Source of the DNA: CBDHDJ01 sp965261645
GTDB lineage: Bacteria; Pseudomonadota; Alphaproteobacteria; SHVV01
NCBI GenBank assembly: GCA_965261645.1
Contig: CBDHDJ010000001.1
Coordinates: 1 to 64,000, forward strand
Reading direction: 5' to 3'
DNA length: 64,000 nucleotides
Positions 35,180-43,736 of the stretch are shown here, in pieces. Each line of letters opens with the position of its first letter. Positions within the stretch are counted from its first letter, which is position 1. The notes beneath the pieces were generated by a model that made no database searches, was not told where the DNA came from, and saw only the letters and a program-made list of their open reading frames with translations. A program made the translations under genes and the position numbers.

Positions 35180-36472
35180 CTAGTGGCTGCTGCGGCGGCC
35201 CGGTAGCGATTCCGTGCCCCTCCCCTTGGCGATCACCTGCTCACCGAACCTGCCGCGTAGGGTATCGACGGCGCGCTCAAGCTCCGCTGCGCGTGACGAG
35301 CCCGCGGCGAACAGATCGAGCGGATCCGCCTCACCGATTGGCCCGAAGTCAGCGACGCCAACACCGATAAGGCGATAGCGCGTGCCGTCCGCCTCTTTGC
35401 GGAGGAGCGGGGCCGCCGTCTGATAGATCACCTCGGCCAGCTGGGTCGGGTTGTCGAGCGTCCGGCTGCGCGTTTTGAGCTTGAAGTCCGAGCTCTTGAG
35501 CTTGAGCGTGAGCGTGCGACCGGCCAGCCCTTCCTGCTTGAGCCCCCGCGCCACCCGCTCGCATTGGCGCCACAGGATGGCCTTGAGCTCATCGAACCGG
35601 GCAACGTCTTCCTCGAGGGTCGTTTCCGAGGACAGGCTTTTGCGCGGCGCGCGCGGCGCTACGGTGCGCTCGTCCTCACCACGTGCGAGATGGGCCAGGC
35701 GAGCCCCCATCTTGCCGTACCGCACGGCGAGTTCGGTGTCGTTCGTGCGCTGCAAATCGCCGATTGTCGTAATGCCGTCGGCCGCCAGCCGGCGTTCCAG
35801 CACCGGGCCGACGCCCCAGATGCGCCTGACCGGTTGCGGCGCAAGGAATGAACGCGCCTCTTCACGGCCGATCACGGTGAGACCGCGCGGCTTGTCGAGG
35901 TCGGATGCCAACTTGGCGAGAAATTTGTTGTAGCTCAGCCCGATCGATGCCGTGATGCCGATCTCGCTCTCGATGCGTTTGACCAACCCTGCCACGGTCC
36001 GCGCCGGACTTCCGCCGTGCGCGTCGGCGGTGCCCGTCAGGTCGAGAAACGCTTCGTCGATCGAGACGGGCTCGACGAGCGGCGTCACCTCATTCATGAG
36101 CTCACGGATCCTGCGGGACTCGACCTGGTATTTGCCCATATTGGGGCGCACGACCATCGCGTTCGGACAAAGCTCGAGCGCCTTGAACATCGGCATGGCG
36201 GAGTGAATGCCGAAGCGTCGCGCTTCGTAGGAACAGGTCGCGACGACCCCCCGCCGGCCGCCGCCGATGATCAGGGGCAGCCCCTTGAGGGAGGGATCGT
36301 CGCGGATTTCGACCGCCGCGTAGAAGGCGTCGCAATCGAGGTGAACGATGGAGAGATCGCCGAGCTCGGGATGACCGACGATGCGGGATGAGGCGCATCC
36401 CGGACACCGCGATTCCGAATCGACCGCCTGCCAGCCCGTCAGACAATCACGGCAGAGGTGGGACACGGTCAT
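35180..36472 (-). CDS. dinB: DNA polymerase IV (Y family) with N-terminal zinc-binding motif
   Basis: 430 residues. Two Cys pairs (HLCRDC and RCPGCAS) precede the polymerase, an extension seen in several alphaproteobacterial DinB proteins. Catalytic motifs: IVHLDCDAFYAAVE and VSIDEAFLDLTG (acidic residues that bind Mg), then the helix-hairpin-helix PVRRIWGVGPVLERRL and the little-finger domain (SSETTLEEDV, LTLKLKSSDFKLKTR). It carries out translesion synthesis. Apparently intact and monocistronic. Confidence 0.92.
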   Translation of the reverse strand: MTVSHLCRDCLTGWQAVDSESRCPGCASSRIVGHPELGDLSIVHLDCDAFYAAVEIRDDPSLKGLPLIIGGGRRGVVATCSYEARRFGIHSAMPMFKALELCPNAMVVRPNMGKYQVESRRIRELMNEVTPLVEPVSIDEAFLDLTGTADAHGGSPARTVAGLVKRIESEIGITASIGLSYNKFLAKLASDLDKPRGLTVIGREEARSFLAPQPVRRIWGVGPVLERRLAADGITTIGDLQRTNDTELAVRYGKMGARLAHLARGEDERTVAPRAPRKSLSSETTLEEDVARFDELKAILWRQCERVARGLKQEGLAGRTLTLKLKSSDFKLKTRSRTLDNPTQLAEVIYQTAAPLLRKEADGTRYRLIGVGVADFGPIGEADPLDLFAAGSSRAAELERAVDTLRGRFGEQVIAKGRGTESLPGRRSSH

Positions 36473-36601
36473 CGCCAGTGAGAGCGCTCGTTCACCACAA
36501 GCCCCTCACACGGACAAAAAGCAAGCACCCGCGCGGGGTACCGAATAGCTCGATGGGCCAGCGGCAGGGCTGGCCGCGGCTCGCCACACCACGATACATG
36601 G

Positions 36602-37855
36602 TCAGGCGTCCTGCGGTTGCCACCCCATCAGCTTGGCGTAATAACGCCAGAAACCGCGAATCGGCACTTCCGTCAGAACGTGATGCTGGTCCTCAATGGG
36701 CCCCAGATCGCCCATCTCGATGACCGAATAGCCGTCGCGGTAGCTGTTGAGGATGCGTTGGCCGAGCAAGCCCGATTCGCCGTCCTCCATCGAGATCAGG
36801 CCGCCAGGGCCGATCATGTTGTTCTGCTTCAGGCGCAGATGGCGCATCCGGGCGTCGTCGTCCTTGTAACCGAACGTCGTCCAATAGAGCTCGAACTCGT
36901 CCGGGCCTTTGGGCCGGATCTGGCGCGTCGCTAGCGTGTTCGAGATGCGCTGGAAATAGACGCTGGGAAAGATCGACAGGAAGTTAACCGCGCGATTATC
37001 GCCTGCCTCGTCGACGAACTCCACGACGCTTTCATCCTCGAGCTTGAGATCCGGGTTATAGACGCCGATGTCGCCGTAGCCTTCCTCGATGCGCTCGTCG
37101 TCGTCACTCTCGAAAATGCCCCATAACAAGGAGTGGCGCGCTTCATCGTCCATCAGCGTGCCACCCTCGAGGGTGTTGCGGTAAAGCCCGAAGGTCGCCT
37201 GGAACTGATGCAGGAGGCCGGCGTGATAGTTGTCGTTGATGTTTTCCCAATAGAGCTTCCAGTTGGACGGCATGCGCTGGCGCATATAGCCCAGAATCTC
37301 GATGGGTCGGCCGAACATCATGTCGAGGAACTCAAGCGAGCGCGGGCCGGCATAGTCCTCGAACGGCTCGGGGTCGGGATGGAACGAGCTGAAGATCACC
37401 CCGCTGCGGATCGCGATCGGGAGCTTGCGGAGCCCGTGATTCACCTTCACGAAGCTGTCCGGCATGCCGCCCTGGCCGTTCATGCCACGCTCGAACGGAA
37501 CGCCGATGAGGTTCCCGTTCAGGTCGTAGCACCAGTGGTGGTAGATGCAGGTGAAATCCTCGGCGTTGCCCGAGAGATCGCGGACCAGCGTCGTACGCCG
37601 GTGCGCGCAACGGTTGACGAAGGAATGGACCCGGCCCTGCTCGTCCCGCGTGACGACGATCTGGGTATTGCCGAGGAAGGTCGTGATGTAATCGCCCGAA
37701 TTGGCGATCTCCGCTTCCAGGCCGATATAGCACCACACCGGCCCGTGGGAGACGCGCTCCATCTCGCGGTCGAACACGTCCTGATCGGCGAACACCATGT
37801 AGGGCACGCGGCTGTAGTCCGCCCGCGGCCAGACAACTTCATCCAGATTTGTCAT
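36602..37855 (-). CDS. Rieske aromatic-ring-hydroxylating oxygenase, alpha subunit 1 (NagG/AndAc-like)
   Basis: 417 residues from ATG 37855 (frame open from 37870). Counting from 37870, the Rieske [2Fe-2S] ligands are Cys88/His90 (NRCAHRRT) and Cys108/His111 (CIYHHWCYD). The mononuclear Fe site is His216 and His221 in NINDNYHAGLLHQF, with the bridging Asp213. The segment GVPFERGMNGQGGMPDSF is typical of the salicylate 5-hydroxylase/anthranilate dioxygenase group. It needs an electron-transfer chain, none of which is encoded nearby. It is the last gene of a minus-strand set alpha2-beta1-alpha1; the upstream beta ends at 37927, a gap of about 70 bases. Substrate unknown. Confidence 0.9.
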   Translation of the reverse strand: MTNLDEVVWPRADYSRVPYMVFADQDVFDREMERVSHGPVWCYIGLEAEIANSGDYITTFLGNTQIVVTRDEQGRVHSFVNRCAHRRTTLVRDLSGNAEDFTCIYHHWCYDLNGNLIGVPFERGMNGQGGMPDSFVKVNHGLRKLPIAIRSGVIFSSFHPDPEPFEDYAGPRSLEFLDMMFGRPIEILGYMRQRMPSNWKLYWENINDNYHAGLLHQFQATFGLYRNTLEGGTLMDDEARHSLLWGIFESDDDERIEEGYGDIGVYNPDLKLEDESVVEFVDEAGDNRAVNFLSIFPSVYFQRISNTLATRQIRPKGPDEFELYWTTFGYKDDDARMRHLRLKQNNMIGPGGLISMEDGESGLLGQRILNSYRDGYSVIEMGDLGPIEDQHHVLTEVPIRGFWRYYAKLMGWQPQDA

Positions 37856-37926
37856 TTCCAACTCTATCACATTGGAAAGATGAGGAGATTTAGCGGCGAG
37901 ACTCCCTGCTCACGCATCCTCGGCGA

Positions 37927-38403
37927 TCAGATCGGGGTCGCCAGCAGGTTGGGCACCGAATAAGTATCTACGAACACGAGCACCTCCTTGAACTTGGGCC
38001 CGCCATTCTCATAGACCACCTTGTTCTCGTATTTGCCGGCGCTGAAAATGATGGTCTGCCCTTCCACCAAGTCGGTCTGGAACAGGACGTAGTTGGCGCG
38101 CATGGGGTAAATGTCGCCTTGCTTCCTACCGATGCGCACGTTGCTCACGATATGACGGTCGAAGTGGAGGTTGTAGACGTTGGCCTCCCTGAGCGACAGG
38201 ACGCGGTCGCGCAACATGCCCTTGTTGTCGATATCGACGATGGCGAGCGGGAGGCCGCGATCCGAGTTCTCGCGCGGGATGATGCGGTAGATGCAGTCAT
38301 CGACGAAGAAGGCGGGCCAGTCCTCCAGCCGGTCGTCGTCCAGGCATTGCACGTAGTCGTAGAAGTAGTTCTTGATTTCGTCGTCTAATTTTTTGGCGGC
38401 CAT
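37927..38403 (-). CDS. Aromatic-ring-hydroxylating oxygenase, beta subunit 1
   Basis: 158 residues, SnoaL/NTF2-like fold. Family motifs: YDYVQCLDDDRLEDWPAFFVDDCIY-type start (here YFYDYVQCLDDDRLEDW), YRIIPRENSDRGLPL and the ending RHIVSNVRIG plus VDTYSVPNLLATPI. The beta subunit builds the alpha3beta3 hexamer and has no cofactor. It overlaps the upstream alpha2 gene by 19 bases, so translation is coupled. Confidence 0.9.
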   Translation of the reverse strand: MAAKKLDDEIKNYFYDYVQCLDDDRLEDWPAFFVDDCIYRIIPRENSDRGLPLAIVDIDNKGMLRDRVLSLREANVYNLHFDRHIVSNVRIGRKQGDIYPMRANYVLFQTDLVEGQTIIFSAGKYENKVVYENGGPKFKEVLVFVDTYSVPNLLATPI

Positions 38404-39659
38404 GGCAGTCCACCCTCCACTGGAAACCCCATCAAATGGCAGTAATACCGCCAGAATCCACGAATCGGGACCTCTGTGAGCAGCGTCTCCTGATCGCCGA
38501 TCGGGCCATCGCCGCCCATCTTGATGATGGAGAAGCCGTCGCGGTGGCCCGTCACCGCGCGCTGCCCGAGCACGCCGGATTCACCGTCTTCCATCGAAAT
38601 CAGGCCGCCCGGGCCCAGCATGTTGGACTGCTTCATGCGCATCGCGCGAAGCTCGGCGTCATCGTCCTGATAGCCGAACACCGTCCAATAGAGCTCGAAC
38701 TCGTCGGGGCCCTTGGGGCGGATCTGGCGCGTCGCCAAGGTGTTGGACAGGCGCTGGAACAACACGCTGGGAAAGATCACCATCATGTTGATGGCGCGGC
38801 GATTGCCCTCCTCGTCGCGGAAATCCACCAGCGTCGAGTCCTCGAGCTTGAGCGATTCGTCATAAATGCCGATCTCTCCATAACCCTCCTCGATCGCAGC
38901 GGCATCGTCGCTGTCCATGACGCTGTAGCTGATGGTGTGGCGGCGGAACTTGTCCATCACTTGGCCGCCTTCCTGGGTGTTGCGGAAGATGCCGAAGGTG
39001 GTCTGGAACTGGTGCAGGAGCCCGGCGTGATAATTATCGTTGAGGTTCTCGTAATAGAACTTCCAGTTGGACGGCATGCGCTGGCGGGTATAGCCCAGAA
39101 TCTCGACCGGCTTGCAGAACAATTGATCCAAGAAGGCCCGCATCGGCGCGCCGAGATACTCTTCGAGCGGCTCCAGATCGAAGTGCATCGAGCCGAAGAT
39201 CACGCCCCTGTAGGACGCGATATTGATCTTGGTAAGCCCGTGGTCGGCCTTGTCGAAATCGTCCGGCATGCCGCCCTCGCCGTTCATGCCGCGCTCGAAC
39301 GGAACGCCGATCAGATTGCCTTTCAAGTCGTAGCACCAGTGGTGATAGATGCAGGTGAAGTCCTTGGCGTTGCCGTTCATGTTGCGGACAATCGTTGTGC
39401 CGCGATGGGCGCAGCGGTTGATCCAGCCGTGGATTTCACCATCTTCGGCGCGCGTGACAACGACGCCGGTGTTGCCGAGAAACGTGTTGACGTAATCGCC
39501 CGGCTGGGCGAGCTCGGCCCCGAGCGCGAGGTAGCACCACACCGGCCCATGGAACACGTTCGTCTGTTCCCGGTCGAACACCTCCTGATCCGCAAATACG
39601 TGGAACGGCACGCGGCTGAAATCCTGCTTCGGCCACGTCACCTGGTCTGGATTGGCCAT
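38385..39659 (-). CDS. Rieske aromatic-ring-hydroxylating oxygenase, alpha subunit 2 (NagG/AndAc-like)
   Basis: 424 residues from ATG 39659 (MANPDQVTWPKQDFSRVPFH); an upstream in-frame start at 39692 lies in the repeated leader. Rieske ligands in NRCAHRGTT and CIYHHWCYD, Fe site in NLNDNYHAGLLHQF, and GVPFERGMNGEGGMPDDF. It is closely similar to alpha 1 and alpha 3 throughout, so the three arose by duplication. Its 5' leader of about 105 bases is repeated in front of the Rieske gene at 39831-40997. Confidence 0.9.
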   Translation of the reverse strand: MANPDQVTWPKQDFSRVPFHVFADQEVFDREQTNVFHGPVWCYLALGAELAQPGDYVNTFLGNTGVVVTRAEDGEIHGWINRCAHRGTTIVRNMNGNAKDFTCIYHHWCYDLKGNLIGVPFERGMNGEGGMPDDFDKADHGLTKINIASYRGVIFGSMHFDLEPLEEYLGAPMRAFLDQLFCKPVEILGYTRQRMPSNWKFYYENLNDNYHAGLLHQFQTTFGIFRNTQEGGQVMDKFRRHTISYSVMDSDDAAAIEEGYGEIGIYDESLKLEDSTLVDFRDEEGNRRAINMMVIFPSVLFQRLSNTLATRQIRPKGPDEFELYWTVFGYQDDDAELRAMRMKQSNMLGPGGLISMEDGESGVLGQRAVTGHRDGFSIIKMGGDGPIGDQETLLTEVPIRGFWRYYCHLMGFPVEGGLPWPPKN

Positions 39660-39760
39660 ATCGATGCCCTTGGTTCTCGCGCGGTCCTGCAAAACGGCGC
39701 GGTTGTCGCTGATTTCAGGGCGTTATGGTAATGAGTTCACCAGTCCCGTACAAGACGAAG
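39652..39760. repeat. Duplicated leader, copy 1 (upstream of alpha subunit 2)
   Basis: About 105 bases that align at roughly 80 percent with 40990-41098, including the shared cores CGCTGATTTCAG, GCGTTATGGTA and GAGTTCACCAG, and ending in the same start context (ATGGCCAAT on the minus strand). It probably holds the promoter and ribosome-binding region of the gene. Confidence 0.8.
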
Positions 39761-39830
39761 AATAAGGCGCCTCAATCAAACAGCCCGGCGCGATAGGCCG
39801 CAAAACGCGCGGCGACACGCGACCTACAAG

Positions 39831-40997
39831 CTATCTGTCGTCGAAGAGCTTCTCGAGGTAGTGGTTGATCGCGTGATACAGGCTCGCCTCCATATGCGAC
39901 ATCGGGCCGGGCCGAAAGCCGCGCGAACTCACGCCTTGCTGTAAATCCTGAACCATTCCGGTATCTTCGTTCAGGACCAGATTGATGAAATCATGATGTA
40001 CTTTGGCGTTGTCGGCATAGTCCGGACGGTCGAACACCTCGTTGGCGAATAGCTGATAGGCAATGAGCTGGGTCTTGGTCGGCGAAACCGGCCAGGTGGT
40101 AACGGCCAGGACGGCGTCTTGGCGGGCGACCATTCCGAAATTGGGGGGCATGTGGCCGACACAGGCGAAATCGTCCGGCTTGTCCTTCAGCGCTGGCATC
40201 TTGCCAAACAGCGTCTTGCCTTCCGGCACTAATGGCGCGTCGTTGTAAAAGGCCGTGAACAGGCCGCCCTCGTGCAGGCCAAAGGCGAAATCGTCGTGCG
40301 TGATACCCGCTCCGAACGTATCGACGTGGGTGGCCTGGACGTGATAGACGTCGAAATTGTTCTCGTCCATCAGCTTCCAGTTGCAGTCCAAGTCCCACGT
40401 CTGCTTGTCGCCCAGGCGACACTCCCCCATCTTGAGGAACCCCAATTCCCTCTCGAACGTCGCAATGAAGCTCTCAAGCGGTGGCGCATCGGCATCGAAG
40501 GACACGAAGATCCATCCGGCCCAGACGCTGGACCGCAGCGGGTTCAACCGACAGGCTGAGAGATCGAATCCTTCCGCCCGTTGCATGAATGGCGCCCCCA
40601 CCAGTTGGCCCGCCAAGTCATAGGCCCAGCCATGAAAATCGCAGGTGAATCCCTTGGCGTTGCCTGTACCCTTGGCAACCACCATGCCGCGGTGGGCGCA
40701 GGTGTTTGAAAATGCGTTGATGGCGCCGTGCTCGTCCCTGGCGACGATGATTGGCTCGTTCATAATGTTGAACGTCAAGTAGTCGCCGGCATTCTCGATC
40801 TCTTCGACTCTGGCGACGCAGAGCCAGTCCTTCATGAATATCTTCTCTTTTTCCAGCTGGTAGATTTCGGGAGAACAATAGATGTAACCCGGCAGGTGAC
40901 GCGCTTGGTTGAGTGGCTCCTTGGTCGCCTCGATGCCCTCACCGAGCTCGATCCTGGAGGCTGTGTCCGCTTGGATCATCCGGTCCCGATTGGCCAT
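39831..40997 (-). CDS. Rieske oxygenase, choline-monooxygenase/GbcA-like alpha subunit
   Basis: 388 residues from ATG 40997 (MANRDRMIQADTASRIEL). Rieske ligands in NTCAHRGMV and CDFHGWAYD; Fe site in DENNFDVYHVQATHVDTFG. It belongs to a different branch from the three NagG-like alphas: the opening LPGYIYCSPEIYQLEKEKIF resembles enzymes acting on quaternary amines or small aliphatic/aromatic acids. No beta subunit is expected for this homotrimer-type branch. The same ~105-base leader precedes it and alpha 2, although the proteins are only distantly related. Confidence 0.88.
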   Translation of the reverse strand: MANRDRMIQADTASRIELGEGIEATKEPLNQARHLPGYIYCSPEIYQLEKEKIFMKDWLCVARVEEIENAGDYLTFNIMNEPIIVARDEHGAINAFSNTCAHRGMVVAKGTGNAKGFTCDFHGWAYDLAGQLVGAPFMQRAEGFDLSACRLNPLRSSVWAGWIFVSFDADAPPLESFIATFERELGFLKMGECRLGDKQTWDLDCNWKLMDENNFDVYHVQATHVDTFGAGITHDDFAFGLHEGGLFTAFYNDAPLVPEGKTLFGKMPALKDKPDDFACVGHMPPNFGMVARQDAVLAVTTWPVSPTKTQLIAYQLFANEVFDRPDYADNAKVHHDFINLVLNEDTGMVQDLQQGVSSRGFRPGPMSHMEASLYHAINHYLEKLFDDR

Positions 40998-41098
40998 GTC
41001 GGTACCCTTCGTTGTCGCGCGACGCTGCAAATCGCCGCGGGTTTCGCTGATTTCAGAGCGTTATGGTAGTGAGTTCACCAGCCCCGTACAAGGCGCGG
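40990..41098. repeat. Duplicated leader, copy 2 (upstream of the GbcA-like gene)
   Basis: Direct repeat of 39652-39760; see that entry. The similarity ends near CCCGTACAAG, 100 bases upstream of the start codon. Confidence 0.8.
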
Positions 41099-41612
41099 AT
41101 ACGGCGTATCCCGGTTGCGATTTGGCGGCGGAGCATGGCTTTCGCAGCCATTGCAACTGACCGGCGGGCGACGGCCCGAGTCAGGACCGCGAGATGACCG
41201 TTCGCGGTTATTCTGGGGCTTCTTCCCCGTTGTCCCCTCGATAAGGTGAGACGCGCGGAATCCAACGGGGCACGTGGCGCTTGTAGTCGCCATAGGCCCG
41301 GCCGAAACGTTTCTCCAGCTGCGGTTCCTCCGACAGTACGAAGTAGGTCGTATTCAAGATCACGAACGCGATCATCCACAGGAATAGGGGAATCGATTGC
41401 AGGAGCAGTGATTCGGCAACCAGAAACAGATTGACGCCGATCAGCATCGGATTGCGGACGTAGCGGTAGGGGCCGACAACGATGAATTTTCTGATCGGCT
41501 CCCAGGGAGCCGGTGTCCCGCCGCCCCCTTTCCTGGCGAAGAGCGTGACCGTCCAGATCATCAGGGTGAGTCCGGCGACCGCAAACGGTAAACCCGCCAA
41601 CCAGGGAGTGGC

Positions 41613-42993
41613 GAGCTATTGTCAAAAGTTGGTGACGCAGGTTTCAGGCGGCGCGTTCGGTTAGCTTTTCTCCGTCCTTGAATTTGACGCCTTGAATGAT
41701 GTCGGCGATCTGGTGCGAGCCGTCCAGGCGACGCCACTTCTTGCTGGCCGACTGGCACAGCTTGAAGACCATGGTGAGCGCCGTCATGCGGCTGAGGCAG
41801 CCCTTGGTCTTGGTGGTCCTGAGGCGCACGGTCGCAAAGGTGCTTTCGATGGGATTGGTGGTGCGAATGTGCTTCCAGTGCTCGGCCGGGAAGTCGTAGA
41901 AGGCGAGCAACACGTCGCGGTCCTTGGCCAGGCAGGCCACCGCTTTGTCGTACTTGGGGCCATAGGCCTCGAGGAAGAAGTCGAAGGCCTTCTCGGCCAC
42001 CGCGCGGGTCTCGGCCATCCAGATGTCCTGTAGGTGCTGCTTGGCGCGTGGCTGGACGGACTTCGGGAGCTTGTTGAGCACGTTGGCGGTCTTGTGCACC
42101 CAACAGCGCTGCTCGCGCGTCGTCCCGTAGACCTCGCGCAAGGCTTTCCAGAAACCGAGCGCCCCGTCGCCGGTGGCCAGCTCGGGCGCAATCGCCAGGC
42201 CGCGGCGCTTGAGATCGAGCAGCACTTCGCGCCAGGACTGGGCGCTCTCCCGGTAGCCGTCGGCGATCGCCAGCAGCTCCTTGCGGCCCAGCTCGTCGGC
42301 ACCGATGATCACGCACATGCATTGCTTGTCATGGTCGAGCCGTGGTGAGAAGTAGACGCCCTCGGCCCAGAAGTAGACATAACGCTTGGCCGAGAGATCG
42401 CGCCGTTGCCAATGCTCCAGCTCGCCTTGCCAGACCTCCTTGAGGCGGGCAATGGTCGAGGCCGAGAGCCCCGGCGCCTCGGGCCCCAAGAGCGCCGCAA
42501 GCGCCGCGCAGAAATCGCCCGTGGAGATGCCCTTCAGATAAAGCCAGGGCAGGAGTTCCTCGATCGACTTGGCGCGCCTGAGATAGGGAGGCAAGATCCG
42601 TGAGGTGAAGCGAACCCGCGGCCCCGTCTCGCCGGCGCCTCGGTCGCGCACCCTGGGACAGCGCACCGCAACCGGACCAATGCCGGTCTGGATCTCGCGC
42701 TCCGGCAAATGCCCGTGGCGTACGATCCGACGGCGGCCGGCCGAGTCCGTCAGATGCGCATACGCCTCGACAAAACCGGCAACTTCCGCCGCCACCGCTT
42801 GCCCAAGTAAACGCCGCGCACCAAGACGCAAAACCTCCGTCAGCGGATCGTCCTCAAATGATCCTGGTTGGCGAAGCTGGACGACTGTATCCTCTCTCAT
42901 GGCGTATCCCTCCTTCGTGGAAAATGGCGACTCCAACATCGCCAGGATACGCCGCCCTCATCTCATCCCATCACCAACTTTCGGGTATAGCTC
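41613..42993 (-). mobile_element. IS256-family element, copy C, complete
   Basis: 1381 bp with ends GAGCTATTGTCAAAAGTTGG and, inverted, GAGCTATACCCGAAAGTTGG. Flanked by the perfect 9-bp duplication GGGAGTGGC (41604-41612 and 42994-43002). The only uninterrupted copy of this element in the window. Confidence 0.95.
41644..42900 (-). CDS. IS256-family transposase, copy C
   Basis: 418 residues from ATG 42900, preceded by AAGGAGGG. Mutator-type: conserved PRVRDRGAG and RILPPYLRRAKSIEELLPWLYLKG upstream of the core, Asp in TGDGALGFWK, Glu in NPIESTFATVRLRT. As in copies A and B, the first acidic position reads YFWAEGVYFSP, with Glu where Asp is usual. It ends KDGEKLTERAA. Confidence 0.92.
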   Translation of the reverse strand: MREDTVVQLRQPGSFEDDPLTEVLRLGARRLLGQAVAAEVAGFVEAYAHLTDSAGRRRIVRHGHLPEREIQTGIGPVAVRCPRVRDRGAGETGPRVRFTSRILPPYLRRAKSIEELLPWLYLKGISTGDFCAALAALLGPEAPGLSASTIARLKEVWQGELEHWQRRDLSAKRYVYFWAEGVYFSPRLDHDKQCMCVIIGADELGRKELLAIADGYRESAQSWREVLLDLKRRGLAIAPELATGDGALGFWKALREVYGTTREQRCWVHKTANVLNKLPKSVQPRAKQHLQDIWMAETRAVAEKAFDFFLEAYGPKYDKAVACLAKDRDVLLAFYDFPAEHWKHIRTTNPIESTFATVRLRTTKTKGCLSRMTALTMVFKLCQSASKKWRRLDGSHQIADIIQGVKFKDGEKLTERAA

Positions 42994-43179
42994 GGGAGTG
43001 GCTGTGTCTGGCGGAAAGCGCAAAGCAAAGGCCGTATCCAGCGTCAGCCGGACGATCAGAGCCGGAACAAACACCAGAACCGTCCCGGGCAGAATGATCA
43101 TCGCCTTGATGAGGGGCATCCTGATCGAACACTACAGCTGGTTGAGCCCGGCGACCGCCTCATACGCCTGATACAAGAA

Positions 43180-43198
43180 GGCCGGCGATGCGCCGGCC
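43180..43198 (-). terminator. Rho-independent terminator hairpin
   Basis: Perfect 8-bp stem GGCCGGCG/CGCCGGCC with a 3-base loop. It lies 26 bases past the stop of beta subunit 2 and, read on the minus strand, is followed by TTCTTGTAT. It should end the alpha3-beta2 transcript. On the plus strand it is followed by CTTTTC, so it could work in both directions. Confidence 0.75.
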
Positions 43199-43223
43199 CT
43201 TTTCGGTGTGGCTCGCCGTCCGT

Positions 43224-43736
43224 CTAAAGCGGCGTGGCCAGGTGATTGGGGACCGAATAGGTGTCCACGATCACCCGTTTTTCCTTGAACTTGGGCTCAC
43301 CGCCGTCCACCAGAACGATCTTGTCGATGTACTTGCCGGCGCTGAACAGCCAGGACTTGCCGTCGATAATGTCGGTCTTGTAGACCACATAGTTGGCCTC
43401 GACGTCGTAGACCCCGCTCTCCTCCCCGACGACGCGGATATTGCTCACGATATGACGGTCGAACAGGAGCGAGTAGACGGTTGCGTTGCGCAGGATGATC
43501 ACGCGGTCGGTCAGCATGCCCTTGTTGTCGTAATCGATGATCGCGAGGGGGAAGTTGTAGTCGGCGTTTTCGCGCGGGATGACCTTGTAGATGCAGTCGT
43601 CAACGAAAAATTCCGGCCACTCCTCGAGCCGGTCGTCGTCGATGCACTGGACGTAGTCGTATTCCAACCCCTCGATGAGGTTGACGATCTCGGGCGGCGC
43701 GAGGGCTACCCGATCCTTGACGCTCAGCCCGCTCAT
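43224..43736 (-). CDS. Aromatic-ring-hydroxylating oxygenase, beta subunit 2
   Basis: 170 residues from ATG 43736 (MSGLSVKDRVALAPPE), which overlaps the stop of alpha 3 as ATGA; a longer frame from 43784 would overlap alpha 3 by 50 bases and is unlikely. SnoaL-like fold with YDYVQCIDDDRLEEWPEFFV, YKVIPRENADYNFPLAI, DRHIVSNIRVVG and the terminal VDTYSVPNHLATPL. Clearly paralogous to beta 1. A terminator hairpin follows. Confidence 0.92.
   Translation of the reverse strand: MSGLSVKDRVALAPPEIVNLIEGLEYDYVQCIDDDRLEEWPEFFVDDCIYKVIPRENADYNFPLAIIDYDNKGMLTDRVIILRNATVYSLLFDRHIVSNIRVVGEESGVYDVEANYVVYKTDIIDGKSWLFSAGKYIDKIVLVDGGEPKFKEKRVIVDTYSVPNHLATPL

Larger units (their letters stand above)
41208..43119 (-). 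pseudogene. ICMT-like methyltransferase split by IS256
   Basis: The 5' part (43002-43119) encodes MPLIKAMIILPGTVLVFVPA, then RFPPDTATP. After removal of the IS256 and one 9-bp duplication the frame continues WLAGLPFAVAGLTLMIWTVT to 41208. The intact protein would be about 173 residues with several membrane segments and the ICMT signature (IVVGPYRYVRNPMLIGVNLF, then EEPQLEKRFGRAYGDYKRHV). It would methylate a lipid or small substrate from S-adenosylmethionine. The gene is now inactive, though it could be restored by exact excision. Confidence 0.9.

Noticed and set aside
38436..39731. 431-residue open frame antisense to the alpha 2 Rieske gene
   Set aside because: Mirror of a strongly conserved gene; similar antisense frames occur opposite the other Rieske genes for compositional reasons.
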